A stretch of 64,000 nt of DNA from CAYMBP01 sp964388745. Lineage in GTDB: Bacteria > Babelota > Babeliae > Babelales > RVW-14. A program made the position numbers and the translations under genes. The DNA lies in contig CAYMBP010000001.1 in the NCBI GenBank assembly GCA_964388745.1, positions 73,317-137,316 on the forward strand. The letters are read 5' to 3'. The notes beneath the pieces are model-generated. The model searched no databases and was not told where the DNA came from. It worked only from the letters and a program-made list of their open reading frames with translations. Positions 44,842 to 54,274 of this stretch are shown here, one piece after another (within the stretch, counting starts at the first letter, position 1; every line of letters starts with the position of its first letter).

Positions 44842-46893
44842 ATGACTCGCTATATGAGCACAGTGGTTTTACTTGCATTAATGATGTTCGTGCATCTTAA
44901 TGCAGGGTTAATCTTTTATGATCGCAATGCAGGACTCGAAGTGAAGAATACTTCAACGCTTCAAATTGCAACAACCGATTTGGAGCCAATTGATGGCACC
45001 ATTATTCGTAACCCTGGTGGAGCTATTATTGGTGAGCGCTTTTTCTTTAATAATGGAATACTTTCTGATGGTGATTTTGAAATTTTATTAACAGCAACAT
45101 ATGATCCAAACAAAACTTTTTCTGTTGAATTGAGCGGAACAACTGGTGGAGGAAGAGCCTTTTATTTTGTTAATAATCCAGGGTTCATTCCCCATAAACT
45201 TGAAATTCGCGGAGTTAATAATAGAATTGAAGGTCTGCCATCATATGTTAATAATGACCCCATTACTTTAGGGGACAGCAATACAACGGTTACATTTGCT
45301 TTGCAGCGAGAACTTAATCAATCAATTGTTTTGAATGGTGGAACAGTTATTTTGGATGATGATCTGATTTTTGATGAAAATGTTAAATTTAATGGTACAG
45401 GAAAAATCATTTTTGATGGAAATAACGTCGCTTTTGGAACAGAGACGCTTTCATGGACTGATACTATTGAGTGGGTTGGTGGTCAAAATATCATTTTAAA
45501 TGGCGATGCGATTTTAACCAGCAGGTGGATATTTAATGGAAATGCACACATTATTGGCAATAACAATATTCTTGATATCAGTGGTGGTGGAACCATTTTG
45601 GTTAAATCAGGTTCAAGTCTTTTGATGTCTAACTTAAATGTTGTTGGTCTTGGTAGTGGGTGTATTGAGTTTGAAGATAAAACAGCAGAAATTGAGTTGT
45701 ATGAATGTCGCTTAGATATGAATACTGATTATACCTTCACCACTGGTGGATTTTATGTTTCAGGTGAGAGCACTGTTGTAACTCGTGATAAAATTTTAAC
45801 ATATGATCTTGATTCATCAGTAACTGTTGACAGTACAACATTATTTTATGACACGCTTGATTTCAAAGATATTGACAATATCATTACCTTTACTGAAAAT
45901 GGTAATAAAAATGGAGCCTTTATTGATGGTGGCTCGATTCGTTATAAATCATCACTTAAGATAGGGGATGAAAATCTTGATGGTGATACCTTTCTAGACC
46001 GTTCAATTGTTATTAACAGAAAACGTAATCTTATTGTAAGATCTAATACTGAAATAGATGGGCGTAGCCAATCTATTACTTTTGGACGTTTGGCAAATGA
46101 GCCAATTGTTATTGTTCAAGCTGGTAACTTGCTGAAGTTTTTTAATATTCTCCTCAAAGACTTTCCAATTGTGAATACAGAAATGCAAGCTGGATCGCAG
46201 TTAATTTTTGGTGATGATACAACAATTGAACTTGCTGAAAACGCAATAGTTGATAAAGTATTTGAATTTGAAGGCAATGTACTTCTTAATGGTCGAAATA
46301 AAACAATAGTTATGGGACCAAGTGGAAAATTTATCTTGCGTCCTGGAGCTCAATTAACCTTAGATGATATTAAAATTAAAGGCATTACTGATGACAAAAT
46401 TGTCATGTATGATAGTACCTGTACAATGTCATTTGGGGATGTTGAGTGGACACAGGATGATACTTATACTTTTTCAAATGGGCAGTTTGAGGTGCTTGGT
46501 CGTTGGACTTTAAAGGGTACAGGAACATTTGAAATGGCAACGGAGCTTCCATGTACAGTTCGTTCGCTTGGTACTCTTGATGTTGCTCGAGGTCCAACAT
46601 TTTTATACACTCCTCCTACAAATAATCGTACATTACTTAGATTTATTGATGAAAATTCCACTCTGTTTTTAAGTGGTGGGACATTTGCATCAACAACAAC
46701 TGGTGTAATCTTAACAAGGGGTACTTTTGCTGTTGATAGTAAGAGTTTCTTGCGCAATGATGGAGCTGTGAGTATTTCTGAAGGTATTACTGTTGGAAAT
46801 GGAATTCTTGCTGATGATCTTACCTTGAAGATTGAGCCAGCTGCAACGTTAGAATTATTATCTGGAGAATTTGTTTATCAGAATGTTGCCTGA
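44842..46893 (+). CDS. Secreted beta-helix-type surface protein, paralogue 2
   Basis: Also exactly 683 residues with a signal peptide (MTRYMSTVVLLALMMFVHLNA). It aligns along its whole length with the preceding gene. Shared blocks include NNPGF-PHKLEIRG, GGTILVKSGSSLLMSNL, the Asp-rich loop GDENLDGDTFLD at residue 375, and a near-identical tail SKSFLRNDGAVSISEG followed by ATLELLSG. The last residues are YQNVA instead of YENAN. It lies 68 bp downstream of paralogue 1 with GAGG before its ATG, so the pair arose by tandem duplication and is probably co-transcribed. Confidence 0.75.
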   Translation: MTRYMSTVVLLALMMFVHLNAGLIFYDRNAGLEVKNTSTLQIATTDLEPIDGTIIRNPGGAIIGERFFFNNGILSDGDFEILLTATYDPNKTFSVELSGTTGGGRAFYFVNNPGFIPHKLEIRGVNNRIEGLPSYVNNDPITLGDSNTTVTFALQRELNQSIVLNGGTVILDDDLIFDENVKFNGTGKIIFDGNNVAFGTETLSWTDTIEWVGGQNIILNGDAILTSRWIFNGNAHIIGNNNILDISGGGTILVKSGSSLLMSNLNVVGLGSGCIEFEDKTAEIELYECRLDMNTDYTFTTGGFYVSGESTVVTRDKILTYDLDSSVTVDSTTLFYDTLDFKDIDNIITFTENGNKNGAFIDGGSIRYKSSLKIGDENLDGDTFLDRSIVINRKRNLIVRSNTEIDGRSQSITFGRLANEPIVIVQAGNLLKFFNILLKDFPIVNTEMQAGSQLIFGDDTTIELAENAIVDKVFEFEGNVLLNGRNKTIVMGPSGKFILRPGAQLTLDDIKIKGITDDKIVMYDSTCTMSFGDVEWTQDDTYTFSNGQFEVLGRWTLKGTGTFEMATELPCTVRSLGTLDVARGPTFLYTPPTNNRTLLRFIDENSTLFLSGGTFASTTTGVILTRGTFAVDSKSFLRNDGAVSISEGITVGNGILADDLTLKIEPAATLELLSGEFVYQNVA

Positions 46894-46911
46894 TAGTCAA
46901 ATTAGATAAAA

Positions 46912-46949
46912 AAATCCCCGAAGGGTAAGAACTTTCTCTTCGGGGGTTT
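46912..46949. terminator. Terminator after the tandem beta-helix pair
   Basis: CCCCGAAG (46916-46923) pairs with CTTCGGGG (46938-46945). Flanking A-T pairs extend the stem, and the A-run upstream makes a good U-tract on the opposite strand. It stands 22 bp after the paralogue 2 stop and probably ends that transcript. Confidence 0.7.
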
Positions 46950-47124
46950 GCTTACATAAAAGAATTTGAAGGAGACACCTTAGTAATTTCTTGCAAAGAG
47001 GATGAAAAAAATTTTAGTCTTTCGATTATAGGAGATGTTAGGTAAATAAGGCATCTTGCGGGAGAGCTTAAAGGAAAGAGCTTATATTCAAGAGATGCGA
47101 GTGGTTCTGTATATAGGAGTAGTA

Positions 47125-50100
47125 ATGAAAAGGATATCTTTATCGCTAGCGATAGCGTGTAGTATATCGAGTATGATAAATGCAAAGCTTGACTTTGCAG
47201 ATAGGGCATCGAGTATTAGCGTTAGAGGGGGTAAGCTTGATCTTAAATCATCGATTACTTTTGAAGGAGGAACACTAAGAAAGTTCCCTAATGGAAATTT
47301 AGGTGGGCAAAGTATAACATTTATTGAAAGTTTTTTTGATGATACTAAGGCAAAAGTGCAGCTTGATGGAGCTTTCAATCCTGAGACGCTTGGTGTTTTA
47401 TTAACTGGCAGTCAGCGATTTAAGGGTGAGCCTGGAACAAGGTCAACAAGAATTAATGTTGCTGGAGGAGGTAACTTTGTAGAAGGTGAAGTTGAAGTTG
47501 ATGACGCTATTGATTTGCAAGATGAAAACACAGAATGTTGTATTGCTATCAATAATGTATTTAATCAAGGAATTAATCCAAATAATGGTAGGATTGTTCT
47601 TGATAAGAACTTGACCTTTGCAGATAGAAGGCAGTTCAATACTCAAGGAAGTGTCCGATTTAATGGGAGACGACTTACTTTTGGTGGTTTTCCATTTACT
47701 TCAGCTGCAAATATGCTATGGGATCGGGCAGGTGATATGCAGTTTAATAGCACTATCACTTTAACCAGTGACTGGATATTTCTTGGTGATGGGCACGTAT
47801 CTGGCAATGGAAATGTTCTTGATATCTCTCAAGGGGGGACCATTGTTATTAAAGCAAATACTGATTTGCATATGAGCTCTATGAAAATTAAAGGTCTTGG
47901 TAGTGGAGGCTCCATTATCTTTGAAGATGATACTTCAATTTTGACGCTTTCATTTGTTGAAATAGAAATGGACGGAGATTTTACGGTAACAATTGGAGGT
48001 ATTGTTACAGAAGGTCCAACAACTATTGTAACAAAAGATCATATTTTGCGCTTTGATACACTTGGCTCATTAAGCGTTGATGGTATTAGGTTATTGTATG
48101 ACACAACAACATTTAGTGATCAACAAAATATTCGCCCGATGAAGGCTGCAGATCCTTCGAGTAAATTTGTTACTTGTCTTAATAATGGAATAATTGGACG
48201 TGTTGTTGATGCAACAACAACTGACAGTTTAGAAACTTTGGTAATTTCTAATAGCAATGCGCTTCTTGATTGTTGTAAGAATAACAGTAACGCTATATTA
48301 AATAACGCTCAAGGGATTGCAAATAATAGTAATGCGCTTCTATCAAATAATAGTATGATGATGGTTGTTGCATCTTCTTTGGCAATGCAAAATAGTAATG
48401 CACTTATAGCTTGTTGTAACAATAACAGCAATGCTATTTTGGCATTAGAGAGTGATCTTGGGGATGCAATTTCAGATAATAGTAACGCAATTCTTGCAGC
48501 GAATAATGCAATAGCAAATAATAGCAATGCGCTTCTTGATTGTTGCAATAATAACAGCAATGCTATTTTGGCATTAGAGAGTGATCTTGGGGATGCAATT
48601 TCAGNNNNNNNNNNNNNNNNNNNNNNNNNNNNNNNNNNNNNNNNNNNNNNNNNNNNNNNNNNNNNNNNNNNNNNNNNNNNNNNNNNNNNNNNNNNNNNNN
48701 NNNNTTCTTGCAGCGAATAATGCAATAGCAAATAATAGCAATGCGCTTCTTGATTGTTGTAATAATAACAGCAACACGTTGCTTTTCTTAACTAAGAATA
48801 ATAGCAATACACAGTTGTACTTAACAAAGAACAACAGTAACGCATTGGTTGACTGCTGCAACAACAATAGNNNNNNNNNNNNNNNNNNNNNNNNNNNNNN
48901 NNNNNNNNNNNNNNNNNNNNNNNNNNNNNNNNNNNNNNNNNNNNNNNNNNNNNNNNNNNNNNNNNNNNNNCAAAGAATAACAGTAACGCATTGGTTGACT
49001 GCTGCAACAACAATAGTAATACGCTACTGTACTTAACAAAGAATAACAGTAACGCATTGGTTGACTGCTGCAACAACAATAGTAATACGCTGCTGTACTT
49101 AACAAAGAATAACAGTAACACATTGCTCTTCTTGACGAAGAATAATAGTATGACAATTGTTGACTGTTGTGATAATAACAGTAATGCGTTAATTGAGCTT
49201 GCAGAGCAAAATAGCCATGCATTAATTGAATGTTGTAAGAACAATAGTAATACTATCTTAGCATGGTGCGTTAACGTTCTTGATGGCTGCTTGACTGACT
49301 CAATTGAATTAAAACGCGATCATTTCTATACATTCTTTGATGTAACGACTGTTTGTTCAAATATCTGCATTGATGGTCGTGGTCAAACAATCCACTTCCC
49401 AGACTCAGATATAGCTAAATTGAGAATTCTTGAAGATAGAATTCTTACTCTTAAGAATATTACTCTTTCATGCATCAGAGGAAATACCTTTGATATGAGA
49501 GCAGGATCTCGAATTCATATTGATGAAGATGTAACCTTTGAGTTCTCAGAAAATATGACTTTCTCTCAAGGACTTATTAGGGTTGTTGATACCTTCTCAG
49601 GATTCAATATCTTTAATATGTGCGGTAAGTGCGGACGTAAGAAGTTTATCTTAGATCCTGTTGCAGGAGCTGGAGTTCTTCTTGATCTTGGCACAAATAC
49701 GTTACAATTAACACAGATGGACTTTACTGGTCTTGGATTCCTTGGATTCCAAACTGGTATCTTAACAGGTGCTATTGCGATGAGTGGCGAATCTGCTGTT
49801 AATGTCGACGTTGATACAGCAATTACATTTGTTGTTGAGAACTATGAGAACTATCTGTACATGCTCTTTGATAACTTGACTCTTGCGGGTTCAATTCTTT
49901 TTGGAGATTGTCCAAGCAATATTCTTAATGTACGAGCATTAATTACATCACCAATTGAAGATAAGGTTGGCGTAAAAGATGGCAACTATGTAATCAACCT
50001 AACAGGTGATCCTGGAGTCTTCCTAACCTCTAATGAGGGTGTGGCTGGTTTGATATTTGATGATTTAACCTTGTCATTGAATAACGCTGGCATTAATAGC

Positions 50101-51972
50101 TTTGTGATTGACTTTAGTTCCTTCTTAACTTCTAAGCGAATTGAGCTTCTGGGTAATCCAATTAAGCAAAATTCAACAGAATTTAGGTTGGACGCAGAAG
50201 AGTTGACCGGTGGTCAAATTGATACTTCATTTGTGAGAAGTCCTGTAATTCCTCCTGTAACGGCTCTTCATCTTGAGCGTCAACGTGAAAAAGAGGCGTT
50301 TGCTCAAGAAGCTGCTCAGTATGAAGGCTCAAAGCCACATCACCACGTAGGTCCAAGGCCTGATAATTCTGATCATAGTCATAAACCAGCAGTTCGACCT
50401 AGACCAGGAACATCAAATGAACGGGAAGTAACTCGTCAAGATGAGGAATTGGATGATATCATTGTTGATGCAGATGGGCGGGCTCGCCTATCTGCTAATG
50501 GCAGAGCAACATCAACATTGAATCTGCCTGCGGCATTTGATATTCGTTACTTCAATACAAATGTTGAGCCAAAGAATAATTTATCAGGTAACATTTTATT
50601 TGATAATGCAAAGTACAGAAACTTTACAATCAACCCGGCAACAGATCTAAATCTTACTTTGAGTAATGGCTCATTGCTTGAAATTCGACCAAAAACTGAA
50701 AGCATTGCACTTGAGGATAATCACTTCATTAATGTTATTGGAAAAGGAAATGAAATTGTTGTTCGAGGTACATTAAAGCTGAACAATAATATTCGCCTTC
50801 ATCCTGATGCAGAGCTGAAAATTACTTTTGCTCAAAGTGCGAATAAGCCAAAAGTAATTATTCCAGAAAAAGCAAGCCTTCAAGTGGCACGCAGAGCAAC
50901 TGTGCTGTTTGATGGTCAAGGGCTTGGTAGTCGAGATACTGCATGTGGAGAAAATGTACAGTCTCGAGGTCGCGTCTGCATGGAAAATGGTTCAAGCATC
51001 TTGCTATGTGGTACTCGATTGAAATGTTCAACACGTGGTGTAAGTTCTCTAGCTAACGTACAGTTTAGATCAACAGTTGCCTTCTCTAATAAGGTATTGC
51101 TTGATCTAGCTGAAGACGCAGTAGCATCTATTGATGGTATTGGTGAAGTTGATATTGCAAATGGAAGTAGTATCTTCTTGAGTAAGCCATCTGAGCTTGT
51201 ATTTGGCTCTCAAACAGCTGATGATATTTTGCTTGATATTGGTAACAGTGAAATTAAACTTGTTCCTGTTGCTCCATCAGCTAGTTTAAGTGCTATTCTT
51301 GCTGCATTGCCAGCTGACGAAGCAGAAAGGCGTTCAAAAGCAAAGATTTCATTTCAAAAAGCATCTGCAGATCTTTTCTTTAATGATGCTGGAAGGCTTT
51401 TCATTGGTAATAATGGATTATTGGAGTTGAATGCTCGAGGCAGAGAGCTTCGAAGAGGTTGTATCAGAAATATTGATTTTGGTAATAATGGATCTATGAC
51501 TATTACAGAGGGTGGAAAGCTTGCCTTTGGTCCAAATGCAGTTGACCCACACTTTAGTATTCCTGTTTCATTCCCTATTGCTAAGGGTGTGCCTTTGAAC
51601 TGGGAAGGAAATGGATCCCTCTTCTTTGTTAACGGCCTTGTGGAATTTGTAGGTAGACCTGCTGCAGATACTGGCGGTGTTTATAAAGGATTTGTTGCTC
51701 AGGCTGGCACTTTGATTGAATCACTCTTCGATACAATTGTCTTTGAAGCTGCTGAAGATATTATTAAGCGATTTGCACAACTTAATTCTTCTCTGATTGA
51801 TGGGCTATTGTATGTTAATGCTGATGGAGTTACTCTATTGAGAACACCAAATGGTATTACTGTTCCACTGCTTCCTGGTGATGTTATTACTGGAGAGACA
51901 GCTACTGGATCTATAACTGGTAGCAATGGTGGTGTGGCATTTACAATTTCTCCAGCTGGTGTGCGTACATAG
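47125..51972 (+). CDS. Large secreted beta-helix protein with inserted NNSN/Cys-Cys repeat stalk (contains two assembly gaps)
   Basis: ATG 47125 (AGGAG at 47115-47119) starts a signal peptide and a domain of about 370 residues homologous to the two upstream paralogues (for example GGTIVIKANTDLHMSSMKIKG). From residue 376 (48250) to 49260 runs a repeat stalk with units beginning NSN and Cys-Cys dipeptides in about every second repeat. The last 900 residues return to beta-helix style (for example NICIDGRGQTIHF), with a His/Pro-rich linker at about 50280-50460. The frame appears to shift at each N run only because the runs are 100 bases; the protein is read as one chain of at least 1,550 residues. 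It ends FTISPAGVRT without a barrel or anchor. A large adhesin-like fibre is plausible but unproven. Confidence 0.75.
48391..48763 (+). repeat. 129-bp (43-codon) coding tandem repeat
   Basis: Units start at 48391, 48520 and, after the gap, 48734. Each encodes three segments of 11, 18 and 14 residues that begin with NSN and includes LALESDLGDAIS. Neighbouring copies are nearly identical at the DNA level, which is why assembly broke at 48605. Confidence 0.85.
48605..48704. other. Assembly gap 1 (100 N) inside the 129-bp repeat
   Basis: Exactly 100 N. The sequence stops after ATTTCAG and resumes at TTCTTGCAGCG; in the intact upstream copy these are separated by 15 bp. The true gap should therefore be 15 bp plus a whole number of 129-bp units, which also restores the reading frame. 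Confidence 0.9.
48830..49145 (+). repeat. 66-bp (22-codon) coding tandem repeat built of two 33-bp halves
   Basis: Successive units begin at ACGCATTGGTTGACTGC with a 66-bp period (for example 48991 and 49057). Each unit encodes two 11-residue halves, NNSNALVDCCN and NNSNTLLYLTK. The array decays into single 33-bp halves near 49110. Assembly gap 2 lies within it. Confidence 0.85.
48871..48970. other. Assembly gap 2 (100 N) inside the 66-bp repeat
   Basis: Exactly 100 N. The left flank ends CAACAACAATAG and the right begins CAAAGAATAAC; in the adjacent intact unit 20 bp separate these. The true length should be 20 bp plus a whole number of 66-bp units, in agreement with the observed frame change across the run. 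Confidence 0.9.
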
Positions 51973-52007
51973 ATTATTGTAGTTGCAACAGTTGAGCGCT
52001 ATCGTGT

Positions 52008-52044
52008 AAGAGAGGGCCTTGATTATATCAGGGCCCTCTCTTTT
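52008..52044 (+). terminator. Terminator after the large repeat protein
   Basis: An 11-bp perfect stem AAGAGAGGGCC (52008-52018) / GGCCCTCTCTT (52032-52042) with a 13-nt loop, followed by a short T-run. It stands 36 bp after the stop. Confidence 0.85.
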
Positions 52045-52075
52045 GGCTTCAAAAAACATATAAAATATGTTTTCT

Positions 52076-52104
52076 TTGATGTCTCTGATTTGTTGTGCTA
52101 AAGT
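52076..52104 (+). promoter_or_regulatory. Candidate promoter of the fourth beta-helix gene
   Basis: TTGATG (52076-52081) and TAAAGT (52099-52104) with a 17-bp spacer lie between the preceding terminator and the gene starting at 52170. The hexamers are imperfect. Confidence 0.4.
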
Positions 52105-52169
52105 ACAAAAAGTTCATACAATATGATGTCTGTTTTTGTGTGAGGAGAAAAAGTGTGAAGGAGAAGATA

Positions 52170-53279
52170 ATGAAGTATAAGTCATACGCATTGTATGGTA
52201 TGATGTTGGGATTGCTATTTGGGTATGGGGAAAAAGTTAAGCCTGTAAGTTTAGATGGTACCGCTGGAACAGCTGTTTATGTCGGGGCTCCTTATCTTTT
52301 TGCATCTGGTGATTTTGCTGCAGGGTATGTTTATTTTGACTTAGGCTTTACTGTGCCTGCAGGGGGAACAGTAACTATTGGAATTCATCCTCCGGTAAAA
52401 ATAGGAGTTGATCTTTCTGCTACAGGGCTTATGGTTTTAGATCAAGATTTAACTTTGGCTCCAGGAGCAACGCTTTTTTCTGGAGGATTAATAGCAACTT
52501 CGCCACCAGTTCCTGGTACTGAAATTTCTATTTCATTGTTAGGGGGTGCAATTGCTGCGATATCACATCCATATATTATTTTGAGTGACTTAGTAATTAA
52601 TGGTAATGGATCAGTTATGAACATTGATAGCCCAACTCCTGTGCAAACATTTGGATCACAGCCTGGATTTATTGTCTATCCTGATGCAAATATGATTCTT
52701 GAAAATATTACTTTAACAGGTTGGAGCTTTTTCCCAGGGCTTGATTATACGCCTATCCGATTTGTGGAGAGTGCAAGTCTTATTAGGAGTTTCATTAATA
52801 TTAATTGCATTATTAGTAATTCAACAATACAGACGCTTCTTGAGAGCACTATAACTTTTTCTAACTGCCAAACACTCATTCAAAATACTAAAATCTCTGG
52901 TCGAGAAAGTGTATTCAACCTTAAAGCGCCAAAGGTGATTCCTGAAAATATGATAATTGATACTGCCGTTAGCTTTAATTATACGCCAACAACCCGCTAT
53001 GTAGATTCAACTTTTGGTATCGATTCATTTGCAATGGAAGTGTTTGATAGGATTATGATGGACAACTGTATTTTTACAACAACAGTGCCACTTAAGTTTG
53101 CTCGAGGAGCTGCGCGAGTAGCCGGTGTTGTTGACTTTATAAGTACAGCAACAGCAGATGCTGATCGCATACTTCAAATTGGAGAGAAGGCGCTTGGCAA
53201 ACGGTGTGATCTTGACATTTTACCTGGGGCTCGCTTGGTAATGAATGACATGGAATTAAAGTATGACAATGCTAATTAA
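52170..53279 (+). CDS. Secreted beta-helix-type surface protein, short paralogue 4
   Basis: A 369-residue protein starting at ATG 52170, with GAAGGAGAAG upstream. The N-terminal segment MKYKSYALYGMMLGLLFGYG looks like a signal peptide. The body has short strands and Asn/Gly turns (for example LVINGNGSVMNI and NMILENITLTG) as in the three upstream paralogues but is much shorter and diverged. Its tail, GARLVMNDMELKYDNAN, matches the tail of paralogue 1 (ATLELLSG, then YENAN), which suggests a shared terminal element. Flanked by strong terminators, so it forms its own transcription unit. Function unknown. Confidence 0.7.
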   Translation: MKYKSYALYGMMLGLLFGYGEKVKPVSLDGTAGTAVYVGAPYLFASGDFAAGYVYFDLGFTVPAGGTVTIGIHPPVKIGVDLSATGLMVLDQDLTLAPGATLFSGGLIATSPPVPGTEISISLLGGAIAAISHPYIILSDLVINGNGSVMNIDSPTPVQTFGSQPGFIVYPDANMILENITLTGWSFFPGLDYTPIRFVESASLIRSFININCIISNSTIQTLLESTITFSNCQTLIQNTKISGRESVFNLKAPKVIPENMIIDTAVSFNYTPTTRYVDSTFGIDSFAMEVFDRIMMDNCIFTTTVPLKFARGAARVAGVVDFISTATADADRILQIGEKALGKRCDLDILPGARLVMNDMELKYDNAN

Positions 53280-53303
53280 TCTTTTATTTTGTTAGCGAGA
53301 GAG

Positions 53304-53331
53304 AAGGCCTGCTTTGCAGGCCTTTTTTTTT
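53304..53331 (+). terminator. Rho-independent terminator after paralogue 4
   Basis: A perfect 9-bp stem AAGGCCTGC (53304-53312) / GCAGGCCTT (53316-53324), 3-nt loop, then a run of T to 53331. Textbook form; the next gene starts 17 bp later. Confidence 0.9.
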
Positions 53332-53347
53332 GATAAAGGAAATATGA

Positions 53348-54052
53348 ATGAAGCATCTATTTTTGTATGTTGACGGGAATCGACGTTGGGGCATAAAGCA
53401 TCAAGTTACAGAAAGACAAGCTTACTGGGCAGCTGCGAATCGCATGATTCCTCTTCTTGATTTTTGTCTTGATCAAAAAATAGCATATGTTTCTTTTTAT
53501 GCTGCATCGGTTGATAATGTTTATAAGCGATCTCAAGAGAATAAGAATCTATTTTTTACTGTTACTGCAGCCTGTTTTGAGCATTCGTTAAGTGAGTTTC
53601 TTGCTCGAGGTATTCGAGTTCTTTTTATTGGGGACTTGCAGTGTCTGCCAGTTTTTGTTCAGAAAGTCTTTGCAATGCTTGCTAAAAAAACAGCATATTG
53701 TACAAAGCTTACTTTTTCATTATTTTTTGCTTATGGCGGGGTTGAAGAAATTGTTGCAGGCGCTCGGGCATTGTTGTATGAGATTAAGCAGGGGAATATT
53801 GATGCAGAGCAAGCTCTTAGTTTGTGTGATAAATCCTATCTCAAAAAGTATATGTGGTCAAAGAAGCTTCCTTCACCAGATCTTGTTATTCGTCCAGCTG
53901 GTGGCCATCAGCGTTTGAGTAAGGGGCCGCTGTTTCATCTTGAGTACACTGAGTTTATTTTTTTAAATGATTTTTGGCCAGATCTTGATGCACAGATTCT
54001 CTTTTATTCTTTGCAGGCTTTTTCACAAAGACGAAGAACTTTTGGTGTTTGA
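53348..54052 (+). CDS. uppS: Divergent cis-prenyltransferase (undecaprenyl diphosphate synthase family)
   Basis: Probably makes the polyprenyl carrier lipid for cell-wall and LPS synthesis. It has 234 residues and recognisable family blocks: VDGNRRWG (family DGNRRWA), FAYGGVEEI (family NYGGRxEI), PDLVIRPAGGHQRLS (family DLxIRTGGExRLS) and HLEYTEFIFLNDFWPD with the metal-binding Glu. Several normally conserved positions differ: the FSTENW block reads FYAASVDN, and the TGGE block reads PAGGH. It may be a fast-evolving but active enzyme or one of altered chain length. It starts 17 bp after a strong terminator and has no obvious promoter. Confidence 0.8.
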   Translation: MKHLFLYVDGNRRWGIKHQVTERQAYWAAANRMIPLLDFCLDQKIAYVSFYAASVDNVYKRSQENKNLFFTVTAACFEHSLSEFLARGIRVLFIGDLQCLPVFVQKVFAMLAKKTAYCTKLTFSLFFAYGGVEEIVAGARALLYEIKQGNIDAEQALSLCDKSYLKKYMWSKKLPSPDLVIRPAGGHQRLSKGPLFHLEYTEFIFLNDFWPDLDAQILFYSLQAFSQRRRTFGV

Positions 54053-54274
54053 TTAAGTATTGACTTATTATTGTAATTAAGTGCACATTAATACATTAAG
54101 TGAGCTTTTATTACTCTGATTATCACTTTGCAGTGAGTCTGCCGAGGAGTAGAGCCTGGAAAGGGAAAAAGGTCTGAAAATTGAAGCTGCTAAAGGTTTC
54201 TTTAGCCTGTCGATCAAAAATAGTGTTAGTTAATTTAAGGATTGGTTAATTAATACATCATTTTGAGAGGTGTT

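Noticed and set aside
48581..49036. Apparent frameshifts and separate short genes around the N runs
   Set aside because: The frame changes are caused by the arbitrary length of 100 N. Repeat-based gap lengths put all parts in one frame.
48792..49244. Leu/Gln/Ser-rich open frames on the minus strand
   Set aside because: They are antisense reflections of the NNSN repeat, with no ribosome-binding site or signal of their own.
48250..49260. CRISPR-like direct repeats with spacers
   Set aside because: The repeats are in a coding frame, multiples of three, without unique spacers of constant size.
54060..54065. TTGACT as -35 box for the binding-protein/channel cluster
   Set aside because: No acceptable -10 hexamer occurs 16-18 bp downstream; the promoter of the cluster remains unlocated.
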